A stretch of DNA of 64,000 nucleotides, taken from positions 72,628,001 to 72,692,000 of the forward strand of contig CM075351.1 of assembly GCA_037693485.1 (NCBI GenBank). Reading direction: 5' to 3'. A program made the translations under genes and the position numbers. Source of the DNA: Kitagawia praeruptora. Taxonomy: Eukaryota; Streptophyta; Magnoliopsida; Apiales; Apiaceae. Shown here one piece after another: positions 34,986 to 47,458 of the stretch; the stretch's first letter is position 1, and the number at the start of each line of letters is the position of its first letter. The notes beneath the pieces are model-generated. The model was given only the letters and a program-made list of their open reading frames with translations, searched no databases and was not told where the DNA came from.

Positions 34986-35835
34986 CGTAGGAGCTTGAAA
35001 TCATGTTTTTCAGTTGATTAATTAAATGACAAAATTAGGTATACAAATAATAAGAAAAAGGAAAGTATAAGCATTTAATGATTAGTAAATCATGGAAGAT
35101 GAGAAAGTATAATGGACTATCAATCTATCAAGATTCTATTATTATTGGAAAGAGCCACAATAACACCACACTCTATTATTATTGGAAAGAGCCACAATAA
35201 CACCACACATTAAGCAACAGAGAAACACGCTGATGGGTTATCTTTTTTAAAAATTAATGGATTGTGTTTATTGAATTAATCTGAAAAGTTTACATACTAT
35301 CTCGTGTAATACTATCAAGAACACTTTCTAGAACACCACAAAGAACATCATGAAAATTGTTTCAACTTGGTTAACAGTATCGTGATGAGTCATCTTCAGG
35401 AGTTGAGGAGTCATCTTGAGGAGTCTACTTAAATATGAATGTGTTTTAAAAAAACCAATAACAAAACACACCATGAATGATAAAATGTTGATATTCTGCA
35501 ATTTTGCCTCGATATAATTTTGAGATAAAATGTTGATATTCTGCAACTTTGCCTCGATATAATTTTGAGAAAGTTCTATGATATGTGATAGACAAACAGA
35601 TTGATGTATTAGGTAATGATTTATTTGTAGAAATCAATTATCAGTATTATTGATAACTGAAATATGGAAAGCTTAAATCTAAAGTAACACTATCTAATTA
35701 AATCAATGCATAAATGGTAATAAATCATATAGTTATACATATATTCTATTGTATTTTCATTATAACCAAGTACTACCCCTATAATTATAAAAAGTTAATA
35801 TACAGTATATCTATACAGAATCTAAGCCATCAGAT
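34986..35835. other. Gene-free AT-rich DNA with two short tandem duplications
   Basis: A 36-bp unit (TCTATTATTATTGGAAAGAG, then CCACAATAACACCACA) is tandemly doubled at about 35136-35208. A 46-bp unit (GATAAAATGTTGATATTCTG, then CAA-TTTGCCTCGATATAATT) is doubled at about 35480-35573. No genes. Confidence 0.65.
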
Positions 35836-37376
35836 TGTTGGGTTTTCAGCCCAATACAATAGTATGGGTTTTGGTGATCCAAAACATATATGGATTGGGT
35901 AATAATTATATGTTTAGATAATTATTATAGATGGTATATTTAGATACCAATTATGATAAGGATTGTAATTGGAAACCAAGTATGATTAGGATATCTTGGT
36001 GGCTATATATACATAGTCATATTAGTATTTGTTTGATGAGGTGAAAGCTTAAGAGATGTAGTCTTAAGTATTGTTTGGGAGGTGCTTGAGCATTGTTGGC
36101 TCAAGTATCGGGTTGGGACACCGTTAAGGTGTTATTGTTTTGATGTATTATTGATATTGTTAAGAATAATAATACAAGTTTGGGACGTGGGTGTTTCCAC
36201 GTCAAGTATTTGTGTGTTCTTGTTTTGCGCTTTGGTAGATCTTGTCAACTAATCGATTGGTTAGGTATGTACTCTGTTTTGGTGATTGTGAATCTCGGAT
36301 TTTGTAAGTCCCCTAACCTAGCAAGTGGTATCAAGAGCCAAGGTTCGGGTTCGAGATGGATGAGGTTGAGGGAAGGTTCGAGGTTCAATTGGTATGGCAG
36401 AGTACAATGAAGGATTTGCTGACAAGGAGATTGCTACTAAAGCGGGTAGAGACAAAGTTACGTGCGGTTTGACGGTTGACTTGCACCGTGGATCAATCCT
36501 GTGTTCGGACTCAAGATGGAAGAAGATGGAAGAGGTCATCGCAATTGTTTCAATGGCTTAATCAACCAGGTGAACTATTTGGATGATACTAGTGATTTTC
36601 TTCAGGAGACCGAAGGATTGTGAAAGCAAGGATCGGGTGACTTAACATGTGGAAGAGCACTCGTGGTGGTTGAAGCACATGATTTTGTAGATGGATACAT
36701 CGTTATAGTGAAGAACGATGGTTTGGAGGGTCACTATACGGGTTTAGCGACACTCTGATTGGAAGAGCAAGAGGAGATTCTTGTTCGAGGGGAGGCGTTG
36801 GCGAATGGACGTCGATGGCTTGATGGTGACCGTTAATTCGGTTATGAAATTGTATTGGGTTGAAGGGGAGGATTGTTGGGTTTTCAGCCCAATACAATAG
36901 TATGGGTTTTGGTGATCCAAAAAATATATGGATTGGGTAATAATTATATGTTTAGATAATTATTATAGATGGTATATTTAGATACCAAGTATGATAAGGA
37001 TTGTAATTGGAAACCAAGTATGATTAGGATATCTTGGTGGTTAAGTTTTGGGCGGCTATATATACATAGTCAAATTGGTATTTGTTTGATGAGGTGAAAG
37101 CTTAAGAGATGTAGTCTTAAGTATTGTTTGGGAGGTGCTTGAGCATTGTTGGCTCAAGTATCGGGTTGGGACACCGTTAAGGTGTTATTGTTTTGATGTA
37201 TTATTGATATTGTTAAGAGTAATAATACAAGTTTGGGACGTGGGTGTTTCCACGTCAAGTATTTGTGTGTTCTTGTTTTGCGCTTTGGTAGATCTTGTCA
37301 AATAATCGATTGGTTAGGTGTGTACTCTGTTTTGGTGATTGTGAATCTCGAATTGTGTAAGTCCCCTAACCTAACA
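35836..37376 (+). mobile_element. Small non-coding LTR retrotransposon (TRIM/LARD-like)
   Basis: LTRs at 35836-36323 (488 bp) and 36874-37376 (503 bp) start TGTTGGGTTTTCAGCC. The right one ends CCTAACCTAACA, the left CCTAACCTAGCA. A perfect 5-bp duplication CAGAT flanks the element (35831-35835, 37377-37381). The right LTR has 15 extra bases (about 37043). TGGTATCAAGAGC at 36326-36338 is an initiator-Met-type primer site with one inserted A, and AAGGGGAGGAT at 36863-36873 is the polypurine tract. The 550-bp interior encodes nothing recognisable, so it relied on another element's proteins. Confidence 0.92.

Positions 37377-37873
<497 letters not shown>

Positions 37874-37940
<67 letters not shown>
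37874..37940. repeat. (TA)n microsatellite
   Basis: A TA run of about 66 bp between the sister MITEs. Confidence 0.95.
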
Positions 37941-37945
<5 letters not shown>

Positions 37946-38237
37946 AAACCCATTTAAAAAGAAAACTTAGAAAACTAAATTAAAATATAGCACATATGGT
38001 ATGCAAACTGATCGTTGGGAGATGGAGAAAAATGTGGTGAAATTAGATTTTAAAAAAATATCATCGATTGACGGGAAAAATCAAATTAAAAACGGAGGGG
38101 ATTAGGTGGGATTGTGTGTGTGAGGGTGTATTTGATTAGTGTGTGGGTGCCCCTGGCGGGGCCATTGATTATAATACATCCAATGGTTAGAATTAGTACC
38201 TTAGTTTCCTTCAAAAAAAGAGTTCTCTTTTGAGCCA
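37940..38237. mobile_element. (TA)n-inserted MITE, sister copy 2
   Basis: Same orientation and content as the preceding MITE: AGAGAAAACCCATTTAAAAA, AACTGATCGTTGGGAGATGG, GGTGCCCCTGGCGGGGCCAT, ending TTCTCTTTTGAGCCA before a TA run. A tandem pair sharing TA borders suggests repeated insertion into one microsatellite or duplication of element plus microsatellite. Confidence 0.75.
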
Positions 38238-38493
38238 TATATATATATATATATAGAGAGAGAGGTTTGGTCCACAACCACCGTTGGCTGGATCAGGCAC
38301 CAGGATAGCTGCAACCCTTCAATGCGGCAATACGGTCACCACCGTTGGCTGGATCAGACACCAGGATAGCTGTAACCCTTCAATGCGGCAATACGGTCGC
38401 AACCCTTCAATGCGGCAGTAGTAAAAATAGAGCTGCCGCAACGAAGGGTTGCGGCAGTATTTATTAGTTGTTTAATTAAAAAAACATAGCATA

Positions 38494-38960
38494 AGTTTGG
38501 ATTCGAACTCTTGACCTTTTACAAATTATACAAAACTTGTCCCACTCCACCAACTAGTACTCTAGTAATTTAAACATTATTATCTTATGTATTATTTAAA
38601 ATTATTAATTTGATATTTATTTATTTATAAAATTAATAAAAAATAGTAAATTAAAACCATTCGTTTGAATTCAAACTCTTGATCTTTTCCAAATGAAACA
38701 AACATTTTTCCGCACCACCAACTTGTACTCTTGTAATTTAAGAAAAATTACCTTACATATTATTTTACATTATTAATTTGATATATTTTATTTATAAAAT
38801 TAATAAAAACTAGTAAATTTAAACAAACCTTTTTCATTCTTTTGGATTCGAACTCTTGACCTTTTCCAAATAAAACAAACATTTTGCTATTCCATCAACT
38901 TGTACTCTTGCAAGTTTAAGCAAAATTATCTTACATATTATTTTACATTATTGTAATTTG
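38494..38960 (-). repeat. Three tandem ~173-bp units with tRNA-like B boxes
   Basis: Read on the minus strand, each unit has GAGTTCGAATCC or a variant (38499-38510, about 38667, 38844-38855), the pol III B-box consensus. About 40 nt upstream it has an A-box-like TAGTTGGTGGAGTGGG (near 38541-38558). This looks like a tRNA-derived (SINE-type) relic amplified in tandem. Transcription is not implied. Confidence 0.45.
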
Positions 38961-39795
38961 ATATATATATTTATAAAATTAATAAAAAATAGTAAATTAA
39001 TAGATAATAACATATAAAATGTGTATAGACGGGTTAATGGACATGGGAATGACTTCCAACCATGAGACATTTAAATTATTAATTAATTAATTTTTAAAAC
39101 AAATTTAGGGAAAAAATGTTATGTAAAGTCAAAAGTTGAAAATAATGATAATATATATTATTATATTCTTAAAAATGAAAAAAATAGCATAAAAACATTA
39201 ATGTAAGTTAAAATGAATGAAAGCGTTACGAAAAAATTTATATTGAATATTTCAAATAGAAAAATAACAAAAAATGTTACCATCCTGATTTACTTTTCAA
39301 CAGTTATCTAAGATTGAGATGTACATGTCAATCCATCATTATTTAAACTACATAACATGTAAAAAAAATATCCATAATACATTATTAAAGATACTTAAAA
39401 ATTAAAATTAATATAGTTTATTATTTGGATGCATATTTGAAGATTTAGAAATAAAACAAAAAAAAAAATCTTAAATTGCTGCCGCAATGAGCCATTGTGG
39501 TAGCTTTTACTGCCGCAATGTTTAGTTGTGGCCCAGAAAAATTTTACGGCATTAAATATGGTTGGTGGGTTGGTCATAAATGAACCACCTGCAACAATGT
39601 TTCATTGCGGCAGTTCGCATTTGAGGCTTCTTGCCGCAATGAAACAATGTGGCAGGCGTGAAATCTGTTTCCTTTAAGGTTATAGAATTTGTCTTCTTCT
39701 TCAGTTTCCTTTTTTCAAACAGCAGAAAAAACCAACGAATTTCAAGGGTTTGGAGCTCAAAAATTCATCCAAAATTAAGGTTAGTGCTCTATTCA

Positions 39796-42048
39796 ATGAC
39801 TTCATTTTTATTTAGCTCTTCTAGTTCATCTAGTGAACGTAATGGTGATGATTATGTTACGTCGCCCGTTAAAAAAAATCATGTTTCTCGTAAATTATTC
39901 GTTGATGATGTAGATATTGATAATTATTATAGTAGTGTTCATAAACGTAGAGTGAATTACAATGTTCATAAAGATAAAATGAATGTTGATGATGTTGGTG
40001 GGGAAAAAAATGATGGTGAAAAGGGTAAAAACAAGATAACTATTAGTGATGGTGATGATGAAAAAGATGAGAAATTTTGGATGGGAAAAAATGATGATGA
40101 AGGAGATGAGGATATTAGGATGGAAAAAATTGATGATGATGAGGATGTTAGGATGGGAAAAATGATGATGATGAGGATGTTAGGATGGGAAAAAATGATG
40201 ATGATGATGATGAGGATATTGGAAACGAAAATTGTGATTTTACATTTGCGGATGTTAATAAGGTTGTGCCTTGTGTTGGAATGATTTTCGATACATTAGA
40301 TAAGGCGAAAAGTTTTTATAAAAATTATAGTCGAAATGTCGGATTCGAGATATTAATTAGGAATACTCATAAACATCAACGGAGTCATGATCCATCATCC
40401 CGTTTGTTTATTTGTAAGAAGGGTGGAAGAGTAGCACCGGAATCGGATTATTGTGATAAAGGAAAACGACGCATTAGGGATGTAGATCCACGAACGAATT
40501 GTCGTGCTCGAATGTACGTATGTCACCTAGTGAATGTAAACAAATGGAAGGTAATTTTGGTTGATTTGAAACACAATCATGCCATGGTAACACCGTATAA
40601 GCGACAATTTTTTCAAACATCGCGTAACATCGATCCGATCACCCGATCATTGATTGAGTCGTTTAACAAATCGGGGATCGAGACGAGTAAAGTGATGAAA
40701 TATCTTGGTGAGACATGTGGAGGCATTGAAAATTTAGGGTTTTCTAATCAAGATGTACGCAATGTCATACGGGATATTCGGCACCGAGTGTTTGATTTCG
40801 GTGATGCGGAGTGTGGCTTGGTCTTGTTACGAAAGTTACAACAAGAGAATTCGTTTGGTCATTTCTTCTATCGAGTGGATGTGGATAACGAGAATCGTGT
40901 TAAAGGTTTGGTGTGGGTTGATCCTCGATGCATGAACGCTTACAAGAATTTTGGTGATGTGGTGACGTTCGACTCAACTTATCGAACGAATAGGTATTGT
41001 ATGCCTTTCATACCTATTACGGGGGTGAACCACCATTACCAAAATATTTTGTTTGGATTTGCACTCATGAGATATGAGACCGAAACTTCTTATTAATGGG
41101 TTTTAGAAACTTGGTTGGAAGCTGTTGACAACAAACCTCCCATTACAATAATTACCGATCAAGACATTGCTTTGGGAAATGCTATTGCCACGGTTATGCC
41201 CGAAACAAAACACTTATACTGTACATGGCATATAAGTAGTAAATTTCCTGAGAAGTTATCTAGTTTGTACACCACATATCCGGAATTCAAAACGGATTTT
41301 AATGCATGTGTGTACAAGTCGTTGTCACCCACAGAATTTGAAGGTAGATGGGAGGAATTGGTCGAGAAGTACAAACTTGAGGACCATGTTTGGTTAAATG
41401 AAATGTATCGCATTAGACATCAATGGATTTGTGCTTACACAAAGTCGCATTTTGTCGCCGGTATGACCACTACCTTTAGAAGCGAATCAATGAATGCATT
41501 TTTTGATGAATATGTGCAAGCATCTACCGGTTTGAAAGAATTCATTGAGAATTCCCAATAGGCTTTGGAGGCACAATATCTTAGGGAGGTTAAAAGTGAC
41601 TACGAGAGTGAAGAAAGGGAAACTACTATTGCAATCATCCTTGGAAATTCATGCATCCGAAATTTACACGAAAGAGATGTTTAGGCGTTTTCAAAAGGAG
41701 CTTCTGAAAAGTACATCTTATGTCGTGACGAAAGCTAAAGGTGGATGTCATTTATTTAAAATGTATGTGGTTCAGAAGTCTACCGTGCTGGAGGATCGTA
41801 GAAGAAGCTATCGGTTGACGGCCCATATTGATGGAAAGATTGAATGTGTTTGTAGGAAATTTGAACATTCTGGGATGATTTGTAAACACATGATCCGTTA
41901 CCTAGACATGAAACAAAAAAAATGTATACCGAATGATTACATCATGTCTAGGTGGACAAAAAATGGTAACAAAATTGCCAGACCTCTACCTTATACCCCT
42001 CCCGTACGAGGTGCTATCTCCGGTGCCCCAGGCAACAACCTCTCGTAA
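39796..42048 (+). pseudogene. FAR1/MULE-type transposase, broken
   Basis: From ATG 39796 a Ser-rich N terminus leads to a very acidic Asp/Glu linker. A FAR1-type DNA-binding region follows (DKAKSFYKNYSRNVGFEI, CRARMYVCH, LKHNHAM), then the MULE transposase core with TFDSTYRTN, ITDQD and SESMNAFFDEY, candidate D,D,E residues. A SWIM zinc finger CVCRKFEHSGMICKHMIRYL closes it. It binds element ends and catalyses cut-and-paste transfer in intact relatives. This copy has a one-base loss in an A run near 40160, an in-frame TAA at 41094-41096, a TAG at 41559-41561 and a frame change near 41630. It cannot encode an active enzyme. A host FAR1/FHY3 gene is unlikely, given the position inside TE ends. 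Confidence 0.88.
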
Positions 42049-42490
42049 GACCAAAGCTGCAAAAGCATGGTACACCCATTAATAGCTTCGACACCCTTCC
42101 GAGCAGCCTTGGCCAAACCCCTGAACAAATAACTCAAAACCGCAGCTCCCCAGGCATACTCCTTAATCTCATGCGCATTCTGGATTAACTGTAAATACCT
42201 GCAAAAATTCAGGAAATGCAAGAAATGTGAAATTTAAGGCATAAAATGCAAGAATAAGATAAATTTAAGCATAAATTGCAAGGACTAGAGAGAGAAATGA
42301 AGTTAAGAAGTACCTAGGATGCACGACGTCTCTATTCGATGAAGGAAACAACACACCCCCAATGATGTAAAAAAGATAAGCCCGGGTGTACACAAGGTCA
42401 TCATGCTCGATAAACTCGGGAGAAGGCTTCTCCGGTTTTTTTTTTATAGATTTCCCTCAACCTATGAAGAGTCGCCTGGAAATCGAGCTC
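41991..42490 (-). pseudogene. Plant mobile domain (PMD, MAIN-like) fragment
   Basis: Two exon-like blocks are seen on the minus strand. Block 1 (about 42440-42314) reads FIEHDDLVYTRAYLFYIIGG followed by VLFPSSNRDVVHP. A GT donor at 42313-42312 is joined across an intron to a TTTTTGCAG acceptor. Block 2 (42198-41991) reads YLQLIQNAHEIKEYAWGAAV, then LSYLFRGLAKAARKGVEAIN and GCTMLLQLWSYERL. ...GG-LF-D-S-N-VH--YL, GAA-LAYLYR-L and LLQLW-WER are the signature of the plant mobile domain, found in MAIN/MAIL proteins and in many plant transposons. The 5' part is shifted in a run of ten A. It runs convergently and overlaps the transposase 3' end. Confidence 0.72.
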
Positions 42491-42609
42491 TGTGTTTAAT
42501 TAGGGTTTAGTTCGGGTCGCGGAAACCGCAATGGGTGGTTGTATATTGATGGTATACGCATTGTATCATTGCGGCAGAAGAATTAAGGGTAAAAAAGTAA
42601 TTGCATATT

Positions 42610-43590
42610 TTTATGCATCCGCAATGTTTCATTGCGGCTGCAGTAAGGGTAAAAAAGTAATTTCAGATTTTTGTGCCTGCGTTATGTATCATTGCGGCAG
42701 CAATTTGGAGGGTGAAAATGTAATTTCATATTTTTACTTGTTTCTATATTTCAAATTAACAGCTTTTATTAATTTATTAATTTTTATTACTTTTATTAAA
42801 TATAAAACTATAATAATTTATTTAAAATTCCATGTAATAATTCAAATTTTATAAACATTTTTATATTTTATAATGTATTAATTTACCATTTTTTTATTAA
42901 TTTTAATAAATAATAAAAATAAAAGTATAATAACGTAAAATAATATTTAATAGTATTTTGTTTTAAAAATAAATTCCAAATATGTTTGTTTGGTGTAGTG
43001 GTTGAGATCGACTCTACATAAAATAAAGTTTTTTTTAAAGTTAAAAAAGCCGCTGCAACCCTTCATTGCGGCAGGTGTCTTTTTGCCTGCCGCAATGAAC
43101 ACTTGCGGCAAGTGTCTTTTTATGCATCCGCAATGTTTCATTGCGGCTCCAGTAAAGGTAAAAAAGTAATTTCAGATTTTTGTGCCTCCGCTATGTATCA
43201 TTGCGGTAGCAATTTGGAGGGTGAAAACGTATTTTCATATTTTTACTTGTTTCTATATTTCAAATTAACAGCTTTTATTAATATATTATTTTTTATTACT
43301 TTTATTAAATATAAAACTATAATAATTTGTTTAAAATTTTATGTAATAATTCAAATTTTATAAAAAATTTATATTTTATAATGTATTAATTTACCATTTT
43401 TATTAATTTTTATAAATAATAAAAATAAAAGTATAATAACGTAAAATAATATTTAATAGTATTTTGTTTTAAAAAAAATTTCAAATATGTTTGTTTGGTG
43501 TAGTGGTTAAGTTGTTGTAATCTCTGGTGAAGTACTTGAGATCGACTCCACATAAAATAAAGTTTTTTTTAAATTAAAAATGCCGCTGCA
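42610..43590. repeat. Direct duplication inside the MULE/FAR1 element
   Basis: 42610-42990 and 43120-43500 are the same sequence at an offset of 510 bp. Both hold GCATCCGCAATGTTTCATTG, CATTGCGG-AGCAATTTGGAG and the TTTGTTTGGTGTAGTGGTT phrase. The second copy of that phrase (43490-43553) has an A-box-like GGTGTAGTGGTTAAG and a B-box-like GAGATCGACTCC, resembling a tRNA-derived sequence. Confidence 0.7.
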
Positions 43591-43712
43591 ACCTTTCATT
43601 GCAGCAGGTGTCTTTTTGCCTGCCGCAATGAACACTTGCGGCAGTGTACGAGTTGGTGGTTGTGGGCCTTTTTCCAACCAACGGTGGCTATGGAAGGGCA
43701 CCTATATATATA

Positions 43713-44075
<363 letters not shown>

Positions 44076-44376
44076 GCTAGGAAGGCTCACTATCAAATTC
44101 CGTCAATTGGACCACAAATAATCATATTTCTCGAAAAATCACGGAAGTTGATTCTAATCTAGCTCAAACCTAGGGGTGTCAATTGGATAAAACGGATACG
44201 GATACTGTCATATCCGAATCCGAATTTTTTGACCATATCAGAATTCGTATCCGGATCTGAAAACATTCTGAAAATCATATCCGAATTCGGATCCGGTGGA
44301 GTTTATCCGGATTCCGGATAATATCTGGATCCGAAATCCGGAAAGCTAATGTTTTTTTCTCAAAATGTTTGCATGT

Positions 44377-44445
44377 GTGGGGAGTTGAACCTGGGTTGCC
44401 ACCAACCTTGTGGAAGGTCACAACCAGCTAAGCTACAAGATTCAT
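44377..44445 (-). other. tRNA-like segment inside the hAT element
   Basis: On the minus strand GTAGCTTAGCTGGTTGTGAC resembles a tRNA A-box/D-arm, and CCAGGTTCAACTCCCC about 35 nt later resembles a T-arm/B box. A genuine tRNA cannot be folded with confidence because the acceptor stem is unclear. It is probably a tRNA-derived SINE remnant. Confidence 0.45.
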
Positions 44446-44509
44446 GTGTTGAGAAGTGAAATAATTAAAGATAAGTTAAGTTTAAACATATTTTTGAATT
44501 TGATAGTAA

Positions 44510-45190
44510 TTTATTAAAATCTTTAACCAATTTAATTTTTTATTTTCTGAAAATTTGGGAATATCAATAAATTAGATATATATTGACATCTGTACGGTTG
44601 GATCGTTCAAAAATATTTTTTAAAAAATAGAAACAATAATCCGTAACAAAGTATTAGTTACAAGTCATATTGAAAATAATAGTGATCTACTAAGATCTCC
44701 AATCAAATTAATTTTTTATTTTCTAAAACTTTGGGAATATCGTTATATTAGATATATATTGATATCCGTACGGTTGGATCGTTCAAAAATATTTTTTAAA
44801 AAATAGAAACAATAATCCATAACAAAGCACTAGTTACGAGTCATATTGAAAATAGTAGTGATCTACTAAGATCTCCAATAAAATTAATTTTTAATTTTCT
44901 AAAAATTTGGGAATATCATTATATTAGATATATATTGATATCCGTACGGTTGGATCATTCAAAAATATTTTTAAAAAAATAGAAACAATAATCCGTAACA
45001 AAGCACTAGTTACAAGTCATATTGAAAATAGTAGTGATCTACTAAGATCTCCAATCAAATTAATTTTTTATTTTCTGAAACTTGGGGAATATCATTATAT
45101 TAGATATACATTGACATCCGTACGGTTGGATCCTTCAAAAATATTTTTTAAAAAATAGAAACAATAATCCGTGACAAAGCACTAATAAAA
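44510..45190. repeat. ~176-bp satellite, four units inside the hAT element
   Basis: The units share GTGATCTACTAAGATC, TTGGGAATATC, TGACATCCGTACGGTTGGAT and AACAAAGCACTAGTTAC with the array at 3035-5435. They form their own subtype (GTTCAAAAATATTTTT in place of GTCGAGAAGTATTTTT; CATATTGAAAATAGTAG in place of ACTAGTTAGAATAGTAG). Confidence 0.88.
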
Positions 45191-45460
45191 TACAATAAAT
45201 AATATATTATATTATAAATATTAAATTATTAATTATAAATTATTATATATATATATATATATTTATATATTTTCGGATATCGGATATTTCGAATACGGAT
45301 GTGCCTATATCCGTATCCGCTATTTTCGGATACAAATTCGGATACGAATATTATCCGTTTTCTTTCGAATACGGATATTTTCCGTTTTTTTCGGATTCGG
45401 TATCGAATTTTCGGTCGGATATCGGATTTTTCGGATTTTTTTGACAGCCCTACTCAAACC

Positions 45461-46360
45461 TTCAAGAACTTAAATAGTATGTCCATTGGCATGCAAGAAG
45501 GATATTAAATTGTGTGTGCGGTGATAACATAAACAATTGCATATAAGCTCGTTATTTCTTGAAAAATTAAAATTCAAGTGCAATGGTATAAAAGGGGATG
45601 GTTGATTAGAGAAAACCAAGTTTTGGAAACAACCTAAAATCTCAACAAAGATTTCACACATGTTCATAACAATGTTTAAGTAAGGTATCTGCGTTCAAAG
45701 TTGGTTTTTTTGGGTTATTTTGTTCTTGATCTTCTTGGCAAATTGGGTAATGAAAAACTCATACCATCAACTAAAAATGACAAAAAACCTTGATTAGTCA
45801 TAACTAGGGTTTGATGTTTTTTTACCAAGAGATTTGGAGAGAAATCGAGAGGAGTGTGTATTTTGTGGAATTTGGAGAGAAAAAGAGAAAGGGGTGAGTG
45901 GGAACACAGGGTATGACGTTTTTGTACCAAGAAGAAGAAGATGAAAGGAAGATGATGATGATTATTTGTAATTTGTAATGAGAAAGAATTTGTAGAGACA
46001 AACATATAGGAGGTGTATTGTGTCGGGGAGAAAAATAATTGTGCGATTCGGAAAGAGAAACAAAGTTGGATACATTTCTTTGAAAAATACGGTGCAACTT
46101 TATATGCAACCCCAAATGTAACGGTACAATTGTTTAAAAACATGAATATTTTTTATTATTTCTCATTAAAAATTATAATTTTATGTATTATATTAAGCTT
46201 CATAAATATATTAAATACTACTTAAAACTCACGAATTTTCTTTAATATTGTATGAAATTTTTATTTAATTTGAACTGAAATTTTAGACGTGAATTTTATT
46301 GGCTTAAAATTTTAAATAATATGATTTTATAATATTTACATATATGCGTGTACATGTATG

Positions 46361-46400
<40 letters not shown>

Positions 46401-47458
46401 GCTTGTGATATTTTTAAATATTAGATTTACATAGCTGAGAAAGCTAATTAGTCTATAATATTATTATTCAATTTTATTAAATATAATTGTTCGTAGTAGA
46501 GGGATTTTACATTAAAAATAGAAAAGTTAACGTGTTTTAGCTGAAATCGATTATTGGTTACTTAGTAATTATAATATTATTAATTTATTTTATTAGATAG
46601 AAGGACCGATCGAAAATCAAAATAACGAATTTAAATATTTTGATTTTAATGTTTTACAGCTCGTGCGATCCATAGATTTTCTTTAATATTATATGATTTT
46701 TTTAATTTTATAAATTTGAATTCAAATTTATAAGACATGAATTTTGTATACTTGAAATTTTTAAATGGTATGATTGAATAATAATAATTATGTATACATT
46801 ACCCATGATACTTTTAGAAAATTAGGAATTTTAGTTAAAAATATATATAAAAAAGATGATATGTGTTAGTTCAAAATGGTAATCGTTTACTTATTTAATT
46901 ATAGTATTATACTCTTATTTTACTAAAAAGAACTGCTCGTGATATTATTGGAAAAAAGTGATTTGGTTGGAAAAATTAGAAAATGTAACGAGTTTTAGTT
47001 GAGAAGGGGTAACTGGTTAGTTATTAGATATTATATTATTTTGTATTATCAAAAAGAATTTCTTCTAGTGTTAGAAAATGAGAAATTTTATTTAAAAAAA
47101 TATAAAAGAATTTTTTTATAAAAAAACCCGTGTTGTTATTGAAAAAGAATAGGATTTAGTGAGAAAAAATAGAAAAGGTAACGTATTTTAGCTGAAAAAG
47201 AAAATGGTTTGTATTATTATTTATATTATTATTATTGCATATTATCAAATAGAATTGCACGTACTATTAATTAAAAAAAGAAATTTTAGTTAGAAAAAAC
47301 ATATGAGAAAATGTGTTTTATCTGAAAATAAACTTGCTTAGTTATTGAAAAAATATAAAAGGTAATATGTTTTTCCTGAAAATAGAATTTGGCTGGTTAT
47401 TTATAATTATATTTTTGAAAAACTTTCAATATTTGGGCATGAATATATTAATATAAAT
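45461..47458. other. AT-rich intergenic DNA
   Basis: Up to 46.1 kb there is mixed-composition DNA whose minus-strand frames look like random low-complexity peptides. After that it is strongly AT-rich, with a (TA)n run near 46355-46386. I see no supportable gene. Confidence 0.5.

Larger units (their letters stand above)
38256..43703 (+). mobile_element. MULE/FAR1-type element inserted in (TA)n, with transposase and plant-mobile-domain remnants
   Basis: The outer borders are TA runs (38237-38255 and 43701-43712). The ends are imperfectly inverted: left GTCCACAACCACCGTTGGCT, right (complement) ATAGCCACCGTTGGTTGGAA then GGCCCACAACCACC. Both ends also carry TGCCGCAA/TTGCGGCA hairpin repeats (38300-38460, 39475-39655, 42530-42700, 43050-43220, 43580-43660). 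Inside are a decayed transposase on the plus strand and a plant-mobile-domain fragment on the minus strand. A segment at 42610-43060 is repeated 510 bp downstream. Mutator-like assignment rests on the transposase; usual MULEs make 9-11 bp duplications, but here TA runs hide any duplication. Confidence 0.7.
44171..45452. mobile_element. Non-autonomous hAT element
   Basis: Ends TAGGGGTGTCAA and TTGACAGCCCTA are inverted. A perfect 8-bp duplication CTCAAACC flanks them (44163-44170, 45453-45460), the hAT hallmark. Subterminal zones are dense in CGGATA/TATCCG words on both sides (44190-44345, 45280-45440), as in Ac/Ds-type binding regions. The middle holds a tRNA-like segment and four units of the ~176-bp satellite. 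No transposase. Confidence 0.92.

Noticed and set aside
36180..36410. Open frame in the small LTR element, repeated at 37233-37418
   Set aside because: Part of the LTR pair; no Gag or Pol motif.
40185..41096. Functional host FAR1/FHY3 transcription-factor gene
   Set aside because: Several stops and frameshifts, and it lies between transposon ends in TA runs; best explained as a decayed transposase.
45470..46143. Minus-strand open frames of 65-142 codons
   Set aside because: Low-complexity Ser/Phe/Leu peptides from a purine-rich plus strand, no domain.
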